Assembly: GCA_029582265.1 (NCBI GenBank)
Contig: CM055819.1
Coordinates: 25,062,715-25,126,714, forward strand
Direction of reading: 5' to 3'
DNA from: Zoroaster sp. YZ-2022
Lineage: Eukaryota; Echinodermata; Asteroidea; Forcipulatida; Zoroasteridae
Length of the DNA: 64,000 bases
Shown one piece after another: positions 10,313 to 19,994 of the stretch (positions within the stretch are counted from its first letter, which is position 1; each line of letters starts with the position of its first letter). The notes below the pieces were generated by a model. The model did no database searches, was not told the origin of the DNA, and worked only from the letters and a program-made list of their open reading frames with translations. A program made the position numbers and the translations under genes.

Positions 10313-11260
10313 CTGTTTTTTTTTGTTCAAAATTTGATAATAAAATCATTAGAAGAGGAAAGGGAAAATGATAAGCATTGTAATGCAAAATGACAAAATG
10401 CAAAATAAATGTTGTTGGACTAACGTTTCGAACCTAGCAGGTTCTTTTTCAAACGCAAAGTGAAAAAAAGACAATTAGATTTACATGTAACACCATGTGC
10501 AATAATAATCTCTTCTTGGAAGAAGTGATGGGCTTCTTTCAAAAGTGTTAAAAATCACATTGGACAGAATTTGACAGAGAAGTGTGCTATAATGTTTGAT
10601 TTTTAAACATTGTATTATACATGTATTTGACTATGTTTGTATTGTACAGATTGAATTGAATTGAATGAGGATTAAATGTTACAATTATTTTAACTGTCAG
10701 TAACAGCACAGGACTTTTTTTTTCACTCAATTTTATTTTATTTTGTTTTAAAAATTGACATAACAATGTTATTAAAACCCTCCTACAATCAGTGCAATTT
10801 TTGAAACAACCCTTTCAGGCCACTCCAAGCCATTAGCTGTTGCCAGTGGCCTCCTATGGTTACCCTTCTGTGCACTGTCACACCACTGAGATTGCAGGGT
10901 AAGGTGGTCTCCCATTGATACATTGCAGGCCATACTAATATGTTCAAACATTTACAGTGGCCTTGGGCGGCACTCAGTTGATTTTGTAAGATTACTTGGA
11001 AAGGACAGCAGGCTTGTACATGTATGTACTGAAGGTTGTTAAAGAACAGAATTTAGTGGTTGGGAGTAGCCTCCATGTGTAGGAGGGTTAATGTCAATGA
11101 TTCATTATTGCCTCATAACTCGAGAAAAGTATTTGACAAGAATTGAATGCCTCCGATGAAGGCACTTGAAAACATAGAAATGGAAAGCGTAAGAAATGGG
11201 AGAGGAAAGGGAATGGCACTATAGAATCTAAAGTAGATGTCTGAAAGTATCTACATGTAC
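10313..11260 (-). other. ABCA intron, no further features seen
   Basis: Intronic sequence between exons 11261-11533 and 10157-10312. It contains AT-rich stretches and a CTCCTACA motif near 10780 and, inverted, near 11085 (TGTAGGAGGGTTA), so an old inverted-repeat element of about 310 bp (10775-11090) is possible but was not confirmed. Confidence 0.4.
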
Positions 11261-11533
11261 CTTCCCAAAGAAATACAGATGCTCCTCTACCGTCAGGTCA
11301 TCATACAGGACGTCATGCTGAGGACAGAGTCCGAGACTAGACCTGACACCCTCCAGGTTACCCCTAATGCTGCATCCGTTCATGAAGGCCGTCCCGCTGG
11401 TGGGTGGGATGAACCCGGTCAGCATGGACATGGTGGTGGTCTTACCGGCGCCGTTGTGGCCAAGCAGAACCGTGATCTGACCCTTGTACATGTTAATGGA
11501 CATGTTGTGTACGGCTGTTTTGTTGTTGAATAC
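11261..11533 (-). CDS. ABCA transporter exon: Walker A and Q-loop
   Basis: 91 residues, phase 0 at both ends. It opens [20 protein letters not shown] and holds the Walker A motif [10 protein letters not shown] and the Q-loop region [20 protein letters not shown]. This is the start of nucleotide-binding domain 1 of an ABCA lipid transporter, closest by eye to ABCA3. Together with the four exons to its left it gives a complete first ATP-binding domain with every catalytic motif. Exons for the first transmembrane domain should lie to the right, but none was found in the window. Confidence 0.94.
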
Positions 11534-12179
11534 CTGAGTTGGAGTAACAAAAACAAAATATCACAAAGGTGTTTTAGCAGTTCTTCCTTTTGATTGTGAA
11601 CACTGATCAGCGTTTTATACAGGTTTGCCAAAGACTGTACAAACAGAACCTTTAAAAAGTCATATCCTCTTCTTCTAGTGATCATCTTCCCCGGTCGCAT
11701 CATAACATGGGGTGTGATCCCAGGCTATACTCCATGCTTTGGTTCAATGACTTCTGAACAACTGAGCGAAAATTTAATACTAAAAATAATAATGGATACT
11801 TATATTGTGCACCGGTGACCGCCACATTTGACACTCATGGCACATGAACATTATTACCCCTGTCATCGGGCCAGTTATATCATTCCAAGAACCATCTCAA
11901 CTCCATGGGGAGTATGCAGTCCATGCTGCCAAATGTATAGCGATATGAGCTTAATCAAACATAATTAACATCTCTGCCCTCACAGGTCCCATTTATACTT
12001 CTGGATGAAGAGAAGCAATTATAGTGTAACGAAATAATGGGCGCTTAGGGGCGCCATTGTTGTTTTGTGTACTGTGTTACTAAGCGTTGGTTGCTGCCGG
12101 TTGCGTCACCCCTGGCTAGTACCTAGCCGTCGTGTACGTGCGTGGCATGTATGTTGGAGGGGTGCCAGCCGACGGCAGC

Positions 12180-12200
12180 GCGACTATATAAGCGGCGAGC
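12180..12200 (+). promoter_or_regulatory. TATA box of the solo LTR
   Basis: CGACTATATAAGCGGCG sits about 160 bp inside the LTR and about 80 bp before the tandem array. The array would therefore lie in the transcribed part. Function is inferred from position and motif only. Confidence 0.55.
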
Positions 12201-12265
12201 CCGCGTGTTTCGTTCTTTTTTTCCAGTCTGCGTTCTGTTCCGGAGCTGAACTTAGTGGAACAAGT

Positions 12266-13122
12266 AATTGCCAATCAAGCTTAGCCAGTATTGGAAGGAG
12301 CCTCATACACTGTGTGAGTAGTGATTGCCAATCAAGCTTAGCCAGTATTGGAAGGAGCCTCATACACTGTGTGAGTAGTGATTGCCAATCAAGCTTAGCC
12401 AGTATTTGAAGGAGCCTCATACACTGTGTGAGTAGTGATTGCCAATCAAGCTTAGCCAGTATTGGAAGGAGCCTCATACACTGTGTGAGTAGTGATTGCC
12501 AATCAAGCTTAGCCAGTATTGGAAGGAGCCTCATACACTGTGTGAGTAGTGATTGCCAATCAAGCTTAGCCAGTATTGGAAGGAGCCTCATACACTGTGT
12601 GAGTAGTGATTGCCAATCAAGCTTAGCCAGTATTGGAAGGAGCCTCATACACTGTGTGAGTAGTGATTGCCAATCAAGCTTAGCCAGTATTGCAAGGAGC
12701 CTCATACACTGTGTGAGTAGTGATTGCCAATCAAGCTTAGCCAGTATTGGAAGGAGCCTCATACACTGTGTGGGTAGTGATTGCCAATCAAGCTTAGCCA
12801 GTATTGGAAGGAGCCTCATACACTGTGTGAGTAGTGATTGCCAATCAAGCTTAGCCAGTATTGGAAGGAGCCTCATACACTGTGTGAGTAGTGATTGCCA
12901 ATCAGGCTTAGCCAGTATTGGAAGGAGCCTCACACACTGTGTGAGTAGTGATTGCCAATCAAGCTTAGCCAGTATTGGAAGGAGCCTCACACACTGTGTG
13001 AGTAGTGATTGCCAATCAAGCTTAGCCAGTATTGGAAGGAGCCTCATACACTGTGTGAGTAGTGATTGCCAATCAAGCTTAGCCAGTATTGGAAGGAGCC
13101 TCATACACTGTGTGAGTAGTGA
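12266..13122. repeat. 57-bp tandem repeat, about 15 copies
   Basis: Units begin ATTGCCAATCAAGCTTAGCC and end CTGTGTGAGTAGTG, with very few differences between copies. Because 57 is a multiple of three, the array is open on both strands: a plus frame repeats SSDCQSSLASIGRSLIHCV and a minus frame repeats MRLLPILAKLDWQSLLTQC. Neither is likely to be a protein. The unit contains CCAAT and AAGCTT. It lies wholly inside the solo LTR. Confidence 0.93.
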
Positions 13123-13689
13123 TTATAAATTCAGTGCCAATCATTACCTTGCGGTTAATTAATTAAGACAATATTAAGTGATTTATCTGGGTTGCTGTAA
13201 CTATTGGTAAATACCGGTGTGATTGACGATTAGTGGATACACTGTGTGAAGCGCCTATTTAGGAGGAAGTTACATTTAATAAAAGAGACTCCCCAGATTT
13301 TGTGTCCGTCTCCTGTCAATTCCCCGTGGTCCTCCCCGCCCCTGTGAGGTGAATGTGTGTGTGTGACTGTGTCCGTGTCTGAGTCGACCGAGTTAGGGTG
13401 TGACCAGGTGGTGGTGTGTTGCGCGCCTGGCGGTAGACTGCCGCCAAAACGGATCTGCCTCCCCGGCCTCGGAAGTTTGACCGCTCGCTGACGATGGCCG
13501 AGAGCGACCCGGCAGCGTCGAGAAGAAACCGCCACAATAGTTAAGTGTCATGCTCAGAGCCACTCAGAGCCACAAGCACCATGGTCACGGCCAGGTTTCG
13601 AACCCACATTCTGACGGCTCTGCCATCAGAACACAAATCTGATGCACTAAACCACTCGGCCATGGCACCCGATAGATTGTCATAGTATG

Positions 13690-14436
13690 TGCTTTGATTA
13701 AAGACGTTCGGACATTTTGGGCACATTTTATCGTATAGCTGCAAGTACAAATAGCATGTGGTAGACAAAAAAAATTGGGGTTGTTCTTAAACCCCCTCGA
13801 CCCCACGACGTACGCGCGCTCAGAATCATATCGTATCCCAAATCGGAATCTGTGTTCGAATACGGCCCCAATTAGAATGCCCGCTGCACTCCCGTACTAC
13901 TGAACGTGAACAAACGGAGCTCCGGAGGATCGAATGGACAGCAAGAGTCACATATTCTGTGACATAATTATTCTTCAATAATTATGTTTTGCTAAAATGT
14001 TGACAGACAAAATAGTTGGGATTTTTTTCTACGTCCATCAAGTAAAATGAATGGAGCGGAGGAATACACAAGTTCAAGTGCAAGTTCAAATATTACTCTT
14101 CTACAGTAATTATTAAATGATGTATTTATTTTTTGTGTATTTTTTATATTTGGAAGTAAGGAATTATGAATTAGTGATTTAGATTTTTGTCATGGGTAAT
14201 TATTTTTTTGAAAAAAAATAATACCAAATCACATACATGTATGCTGTATCCTTCCTCCGTTGATGTAGTGCCCAAGAAAGTAAAATTTTCAAATTTTCAC
14301 AAAATGTTTCTTGATGTAGGCCTACTGTTAAATCATCATCATCATGCTAAATGAGCTAGGTACCCAGTTCCATTAGATGTTTTTATTCAGTATTTATATA
14401 TTGATATTTCTTCATGATGTCTGTCAATTATTTCAG
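13690..14436. other. AT-rich region without recognised features
   Basis: Between the SINE head and the first exon of the plus-strand gene. No ABCA exon and no known repeat was identified. Poly-T and poly-A runs and a CATCATCATCAT stretch near 14333 are present. Confidence 0.5.
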
Positions 14437-15241
14437 GGATTTTTACAAAAACTGCGGAATTTGTTTACTAAAAAAAATGAGCCAGGTGTATGCCAAGGAC
14501 AAATCCAGAGAAAGTGAAGGCGTACTAGGTCAAAGAGGATCTCAACGTACAACAGTAAGTCAAATAAAATTCAAAAAACATGTTTTCCCCATTTTGTTTA
14601 TTTCATATTATTTGCTTCAATATGCTTATTATCAAGTTTAAAATTTGTGACAAATCAAGAAATTTTGTCTCTTCTAGATAACATATGTGCGTCTCCCATC
14701 TGATGACGTTGATGAAGGCATTATCGTGGAGAAAGTTGAGCTTCGGTGTGATCCTACAGATACCAAGGAAAAGGTACGATTATCAACCAAGTGCTTTGTT
14801 GATTTATGGTTGATGCAAATCATGATTTTACATTTCAGTTCCCATACAGTTACAACTCAAAAACTGAACAATAGTTGTTTAGTTATTAATTTTTTTATTC
14901 TGATCACTCAGTAACCTGTGGGCTTCAAGATACCTGTGAAAAGAAGAAGATAAATAAATATAAATTTTTATTACCACATTACTACTTTACTTTCATTTGT
15001 TGTTGAATTTAACAATATGCCATGCTAAATATGAGTTCATAATGACTGCAGATTATTAACTTTTCAGAATTTAACTTAATTTTGTGATTTGTCAACTTAT
15101 GGATAATTTATTTACTCATCCTTTCAGCTAACTCAAAGCCAGGAGTGGTTATACGAAGGACCAGATGATGCAGTGTACACCTTTAAGTTGAAAGAAGAGT
15201 GGATGGCTGGAGATTTAAAGATACTAGGGCAGGATCAATAA
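14437..15241 (+). CDS. 3' end of an unidentified spliced gene (three exons)
   Basis: Three exons join in phase 0: 14437-14554 (acceptor TTTCAG, donor GTAAGT), 14678-14773 (acceptor TTCTAG, donor GTACGA) and 15128-15241 (acceptor TTTCAG, stop TAA). From the ATG at 14477 they give a 95-residue hydrophilic protein ending KILGQDQ, with segments QRTTITYVRLPSDDVDEG, VEKVELRCDPTDTKEK and WLYEGPDDAVYTFKLKEEW. I do not recognise the family. The first exon may begin at 14437 with earlier exons upstream, or the protein may start at MSQVYAKDK. Clean splice sites and preserved phase argue for a real gene. It faces opposite to the ABCA exons. Confidence 0.6.
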
Positions 15242-15700
15242 AGTGGGCTTCAACTACAAACCTGATCTTGATGACGAAAATGGTCAAAATTGCACAGTAT
15301 TACAACATTTAAATGCCAATATCTGAAGAACCAAACTACTTATTTGAAAACAAATAACATCATTGACTTTCCCTTATTCCCAGCTTTAATTTAAGGTATA
15401 ACTTGGCATATACTTAATTTTTGGTATAACTTGGTACAATTTATTCTAAAATGCCCAAAATCGGCGGCACAAGTAATTGGAATTTTACTAATTTTAAAAG
15501 CCTGTATCTCAAGAACTAAAATAGATATTTGAAAACAAATTGTACCACTGACTCTCTCTCATCAAGAGCTTTAATTTGGTGTATAACTTAGTCCAGAAAC
15601 ATTAATTTTTTTAAATAGGGTTTCATAGCTAGTTTAAGAACAACCCGACACTTTGCTCATAATATGAATATACTCAATATATTGTTTTTTTCTTTGGCAA
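15242..15700. repeat. Diverged tandem duplication of about 190 bp
   Basis: Two related segments each contain a run like TCTGAAGAACCAAACTA or TCTCAAGAACTAAAATA, then TATTTGAAAACAAAT, then CTTTAATTT and GTATAACTT. They lie downstream of the plus-strand gene and may be its 3' UTR or an old repeat. Confidence 0.5.
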
Positions 15701-16314
15701 AGACAAGATTTTTCTTTCACAAGAAAAGAACATGAATACATCAAAAATAAGATATATTCTAGGGCACACATACAATTTGTGATACTAACAAACACCGACG
15801 ATCACCACCTCCACGGCCACGCCGACCACCACGGACTCGCACACCACGCATCCCGCGGCACGCCATTCCCGGCGCGGTAGCCTGTCTTGCACTGCTTGGC
15901 CCGGGCAAATTGTCGTCAGATTCTGACGAAATATCTTCGGATTCTTGGCTAGAATCTTCCTCGGAATCATTTGATTCATTCTCAGAATCACTATCAGCAA
16001 AAAGCTCATCCAGTAACTGAGCATTTCGCTCATCCATAGTGACAAAATGTTGGAAAATCTTTCGGAAAATTAGCGCATGTGAAAAACTTTGATCAGAGTT
16101 TTCTCAAAAGGTCATAATGGTGACCCCTATTGTTCTATACATCATTGGAAAGCTTACGATGTGTTCTTTTCAACTGTATAAAATTTAACAGCAGAGGGCA
16201 GCAAATAAATTTAGTGGACCCTCTTGAACACCGGCACTGCTCTCGTAGTCGACGATGGTAAAGAAGCGTAGGTAGGTGCGCCGTCGACGAAAGTCGACAA
16301 TGGTATTGAAAGGG
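15700..16314 (-). mobile_element. piggyBac-like 5' terminus
   Basis: On the minus strand the element starts CCCTTTCAATACC right after a TTAA at 16315-16318, then has CGTCGAC repeats in subterminal position (ATTGTCGACTTTCGTCGACG) and an acidic reading frame at 16037. The TTAA target and CCCTTT end are piggyBac hallmarks. No matching opposite end was found, so the copy is truncated or rearranged. The flank beyond the TTAA matches the receptor-array sequence at 25640. Confidence 0.6.
15759..16037 (-). pseudogene. piggyBac transposase N-terminal fragment (acidic region)
   Basis: Starts MDERNAQLLDELFADSDSE and is dominated by Asp, Glu and Ser up to about residue 45, then GPSSARQ, then an Arg/Gly-rich segment before a stop at 92 residues. 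An acidic N-terminus ahead of the catalytic domain is usual for piggyBac-family transposases. The catalytic DDD domain is absent. The Arg/Gly-rich end could be read past the original junction. Confidence 0.5.
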
Positions 16315-16624
16315 TTAACTCTATTTGAATCAAGACATGTGTTGTGTCTGCATTATTGTATTAGCGCCCTCAGGGTTGAGATATGATAAACCAGGTTGGA
16401 AATGTGATTACGAAGTTCAAGGACATGCAAGCATTTTACCGTTAATTAAGATTGTTGTCAGTGTCATTTATTTCCATTCAATTACGTATGCGTGTATTCA
16501 GTAGAATTTGAGAAAGAGATCTCAATTCAAACTGGAAGCTATTTCACTTTTTTCAAAAATGACAGCCTCAGACACAATTATTTCAAATGAAGATTGATAC
16601 CATCATTAGCTTTTACACAATGGA

Positions 16625-16993
16625 GTGCCATGGTCGAGCAGTTTAGTGCATCGGATTTGTGTTCTGATGGCTGAGTCGTCAGAATGTGGGTTCAAATCCC
16701 AACCGCGACCATGGTGCTTGTGTCCTTGAGCAAGACACTTGACCATAATTGCTTCTCTCCACCCAGGGGTAAATGGGTGCCTGTGAGGGCAGAGTTGGTT
16801 GTTGTGTTTGATTAGCCCTATATGCGCTTTAATGGCAGCAATTGAGCTGTATACTCCCCAGGTAGCTGAGATGGTTTCAGGAATGATTTATGAGCCTGAT
16901 GAGCTGGGGTAATAATGTGATTGCGCCTTGAGCACCAGTTTGGTGGATACGTGCGCTATATAAGTCCACATTATTATTATTATTATTATTATT
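16625..16993 (+). repeat. tRNA-derived SINE, full length
   Basis: Begins GTGCCATGGTCGAGCAGTTT (A-box region), has GTGGGTTCAAATCCC (B box), the body CTCCCCAGGTAGCTGAG, and ends GCGCTATATAAGTCCACATT plus (ATT)n. The same insertion is present at 25949 and 40481 in duplicated surroundings, so it predates those duplications. Confidence 0.85.
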
Positions 16994-17157
16994 AAATGTA
17001 GTACGGTAAGTTTCACAATACAATTCAACTATTTGTTTTTTTTATTTATAAATCGTATTCATTACCTTTAACAAATAAAAATTAAATCTTAAAAATAATC
17101 ACTCTAAATGCTAGAACTTGTATTAAATAAACAGTGCCCATTATATTGTGATTGTTA

Positions 17158-18156
17158 CTAAGATTCAACTGTTTCCATTTCTGGACCAACTTGATTTGGT
17201 TGTCTCCATCGATCACGTCTGCACACCATAGACTTGAATGCTTTCTGAAGCTGTTCATATTTGAATCCATACAATACTGGATTTATAGCAGAATTCACCA
17301 ATGCTATGAAAGTAAATATGCTCCAAATGATGACACTATGACTGTCACTAATTACATCAGAACCACGTAACAATGGATCCATGAAGAACCAGATTGCTCC
17401 AGGCACCACAAAAATAAAGAAAGCCGTGGTGACAACAGCCAGAGTGCTGGTGACTTTCTTGTGAGCTTGGTGCAACTGTTGAGCTGGTCCCTGGATTCCT
17501 TGCTCTTCTAGGTTTCTGGCTCCTTGTTTGAGGTTGGCAAGGATTCTGATGTACATCCAAATCGTAGCTCCAACCGGTAGAAGAAACACTATCATTGGCA
17601 CAATGCCAAAAATGGTTTCACCTGCACTGTTCTTAAATGAACAGTTATTTGATTGGTACTGGATGATCATAAAAACTGTACGAGGCAAATGCACCATGGG
17701 TGGAATAACCCAAACAGCAAGTAATAACAGGGTGATCTTTCTCCTAGTGAAGTAGTTTGGATACTGCAAAGGTCGGTTGATTCCAATAAAGTGTTCAAAA
17801 TTTGCCAATGTGAGGCTCAGTAGAGAGTGGCCACTGAAGCTGCTTGTAAAAAAATAGTAAGTCAATGTACATGTATTATTGTGCAGAAAAATTAATCCTG
17901 AAGTACACTAAGTACTGTTGAGAGTGAAATAAGATATAAACTGTAAGGTAATGAATGGATACAAAGGATAACATGTAGAAACCAATGCATCTGCGACAGC
18001 TAGATTAAGAATCATGAAGTTGGTGACATTATGCAGTGTCCTTGTATAACATATAGTCACACATACAAGAATGTTTCCGATCAACCCCACAATTCCTACA
18101 AGTATCATCACAACTTGATAAAATGTCCATATCTCCTCATTAATATTGTAATCCAT
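17158..18156 (-). pseudogene. Rhodopsin-class GPCR, array copy 1, one nonsense codon
   Basis: Reads from MDYNINEEIWTFYQ to ETVES in one frame, with a single in-frame TAG at 17908-17910, in extracellular loop 1. The aligned codon in the close relative at 41020 is CAG, so this is a one-base Gln-to-stop change. A 6-bp insertion just after it (extra TACATG-type repeat) adds two residues without shifting the frame. TM4 to TM7, the NSAINPVLY motif and the C-tail are intact. The rest looks undamaged, so the loss is recent, or the codon could be polymorphic or a base error. The flanks match those of copy 41020 best. Confidence 0.88.
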
Positions 18157-18480
18157 CTTCAGTGTCTTTGCTCGCTGTAAACAATGAAAATGATTCAATC
18201 ACCCTGCAAACAGTTCAAGTAGGACCAACGTTACTGGCAGGAAGCTATGTGAGATCATAGACACAGCAGAGCAGCTTTGAGTGCGTAAATTTCAGCCGAA
18301 TGTCAATATCCTATTGTTAACGACACTGATCTTCACGAATAGACCAACCCAGTATGCCAACCAAACGGCACAGATTAACCAATAGGATTTAGCCTTTCCA
18401 TGACAATTGGTATGATGTAGCTACATTGTAGCTCAAGCCTTTGGATTTTGAAGAGTGAAGTCATAAAAGTCATTATTAGC
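18157..18480 (-). promoter_or_regulatory. Type A 5' flank of receptor copy 1
   Basis: Sequence upstream of the start codon that is nearly repeated upstream of copy 41020 (42013-42350) but differs in detail from the flank of copies 28701, 37024, 44179 and 52393. It holds ACCAATAGG on the plus strand (an inverted CCAAT box for the gene). No clear TATA box. A promoter role is inferred from position and conservation. Confidence 0.4.
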
Positions 18481-19068
18481 CACTGTTGTGAGCCACTGTT
18501 GTGAGCCATTGTTCCTCACAATAAGAGGAGTCGTACACTTGGTCTGCACATATTACTTAGTGTATAACTGAATAGAGTCTAAAACCCAATCTACAAATTA
18601 AACAATTTCATGCGATGCAAGTAGGAACCAAGCTGGTCTGGTAATTATGAACGAGTAATAAACGACCGTCTCTGAAAAACTAACTGTGGGCGCACTAACA
18701 ATGCAATTACCATTATCACTAGATTGCAAATTGAGGCCTTTATATTAAATCTCTTTTTCAAATTGATAGGTGCATGTAGAGTCTAAAACTCATTCTACAA
18801 ATGAAACAATTTAGTGTGGTGCAAGTAGAGGCAAAGCTGGTCTGGTAATTATGAATGAATAATAAACGACCGTCTCTGAAAAACTAAATATGGGAGCACT
18901 AACAATACAGTTACCATTACCACTAGACTGCAAATTGAGGCCTTTATATTAAATCTTTTTCAAATTGATGTGTACATGTAGGATGTGCATAAAAAATTAC
19001 TGCATTGATTTAACACAAAAACAGATAAAAGTCTTGCATACATGTACTTTAACTCTAACCCCTTACAG
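18481..19068. repeat. Direct duplication of about 300 bp
   Basis: Two tandem segments share GAGTCTAAAACCCAATCTAC or GAGTCTAAAACTCATTCTAC, then GGTCTGGTAATTATGAA, AATAAACGACCGTCTCTGAA and CAAATTGAGGCCTTTATATT. The same double structure recurs at 42440-42840. Confidence 0.6.
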
Positions 19069-19173
19069 GTTTTTCACAGACACCCTGCTAAATTCAACAT
19101 AACACAACCAGAAAATTGTGCTAAATGCAACAAGATCTACCAGCTAGAACAATGGTTCTATTGTTCTCCGAGG
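19069..19173 (+). CDS. Possible isolated exon with Cys motif, copy 1
   Basis: A pyrimidine-rich acceptor (CCCCTTACAG) precedes a 105-nt open segment in phase 0, followed by a GTAAGA donor. It encodes VFHRHPAKFNITQPENCAKC then NKIYQLEQWFYCSPR. The C-x2-C and later Cys suggest a small zinc-binding fold, but no family is recognised. A second copy at 42947-43054 keeps the frame with a 3-bp insertion. It may be an exon of an unseen gene, or a relic. Confidence 0.35.
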
Positions 19174-19554
19174 GTAAGAAGATGCAATGACTGTTTACAT
19201 GTGTTGCAAGTTGCTGCATTGAGTATGGTTAGTGTTAAATGTTACTGAAGATATTAAACAAAAATAACAAATAAATTAACCCTAACTCCCTATGCCCATT
19301 TGCTTACACATAACCTGAATCCTCCAAAATCTTTCAGTAGTAAAGCAAGCACATGACATGTATGCACACATGTGTTTCTAATCTGTGATACATGTACATG
19401 GCCAGGGACCCTTCCTGCATGCATGGAGCAATAAACAGTGTCCACTGACCCAACCACTGACCTTGCAATCACTACAACAAACATGGATGTAAATGTACAA
19501 TGGAAAGGCAAGTATGCCTAATAACCTCAATCCTCCAAAATCCTTCACTTTGTA

Positions 19555-19765
19555 CCCAGGTCAACTCCTACCGAAAAAAATCTTACCCAAGTCAACTGAC
19601 TCAACTCGTACCCAAGTCAACTCGTACCAGAGTCAACTCGTACCAGAGTCAACTCGTACCAGAGTCACTTTGTACCCAGTTCAACTCCTACCCAAAAAAT
19701 CTTACCCAAGTCAACTGACTCAATGCGTACCAGAGTCAACTCGTACCAGAGTCAACCCAAAAAGA
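19555..19765. repeat. Minisatellite of 16-bp type (GTCAACTCGTACCAGA)
   Basis: Several near-perfect tandem units of GTCAACTCGTACCAGA and GTCACTTTGTACCCAG. Shorter versions sit at the same place in other units (30385-30500, 45900-46010, 58285-58440). The open frames across it (STRTQVNSYQSQ) are repeat translations. Confidence 0.75.
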
Positions 19766-19994
19766 CCAGCTAGAAGACAAACATGAAATGAAAAAGGTAG
19801 GAAAAAGATATTTTAGTGAAAGAAGAATAAGTTTATAAAGTGCTGCTTATTACATTTGTAGGAATTAAATTGTTTACTAAAACGTAGACAGCATTTTGTT
19901 TAAAAAACAAAATGGATGTACAGCCGTACATGTACATGATGTGGTCTGACTGACTGTGTCTCATAGTATCCTCCTTTAATAATATGTTAAAGGA

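Larger units (their letters stand above)
12025..13536 (+). mobile_element. Solo LTR, 1512 bp, carrying a minisatellite
   Basis: The sequence starts TGTAACG and ends GCCACA, with a 4-bp target duplication ATAG on each side (12021-12024, 13537-13540). A TATA box lies near 12184 and a polyadenylation signal AATAAA near 13278, in the order expected of U3-R-U5. No primer-binding site or gag follows, and the host SINE resumes directly, so this is a solo LTR left by recombination between two LTRs. The middle is filled by a 57-bp tandem array. The 4-bp duplication would suit a gypsy-type integrase. Orientation follows the TATA box and polyadenylation signal. Confidence 0.8.
11789..13670 (-). repeat. 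tRNA-derived SINE interrupted by a solo LTR
   Basis: On the minus strand the tRNA-like head is at 13670-13541 (GGCCGAGTGGTTTAGTGCAT; GGTTTCGAACCC on the plus strand). The body and tail resume from 12024 down to 11789. The two parts join cleanly once 12025-13536 and one copy of ATAG are removed. Confidence 0.78.

Noticed and set aside
11228..11593. Plus-strand frame over the ABCA Walker A exon
   Set aside because: Shadow of the well-supported minus-strand exon.
12184..13104. 306-residue minus-strand reading frame of 19-residue repeats
   Set aside because: It is the 57-bp minisatellite read in a frame kept open by unit length; the plus strand is equally open, and the array lies inside a solo LTR.
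12266..13122. Regular repeats resembling a CRISPR array
   Set aside because: Units are contiguous 57-bp copies with no variable spacers, in an animal genome.
16625..16710. Possible tRNA gene (A and B boxes)
   Set aside because: It is the head of a SINE that continues into a shared body and (ATT)n tail, with copies in several places; no cloverleaf-complete tRNA was seen.
19493..19786. Frames rich in STRTQVNSYQSQ
   Set aside because: Translations of the 16-bp minisatellite, with no conservation of frame between units.
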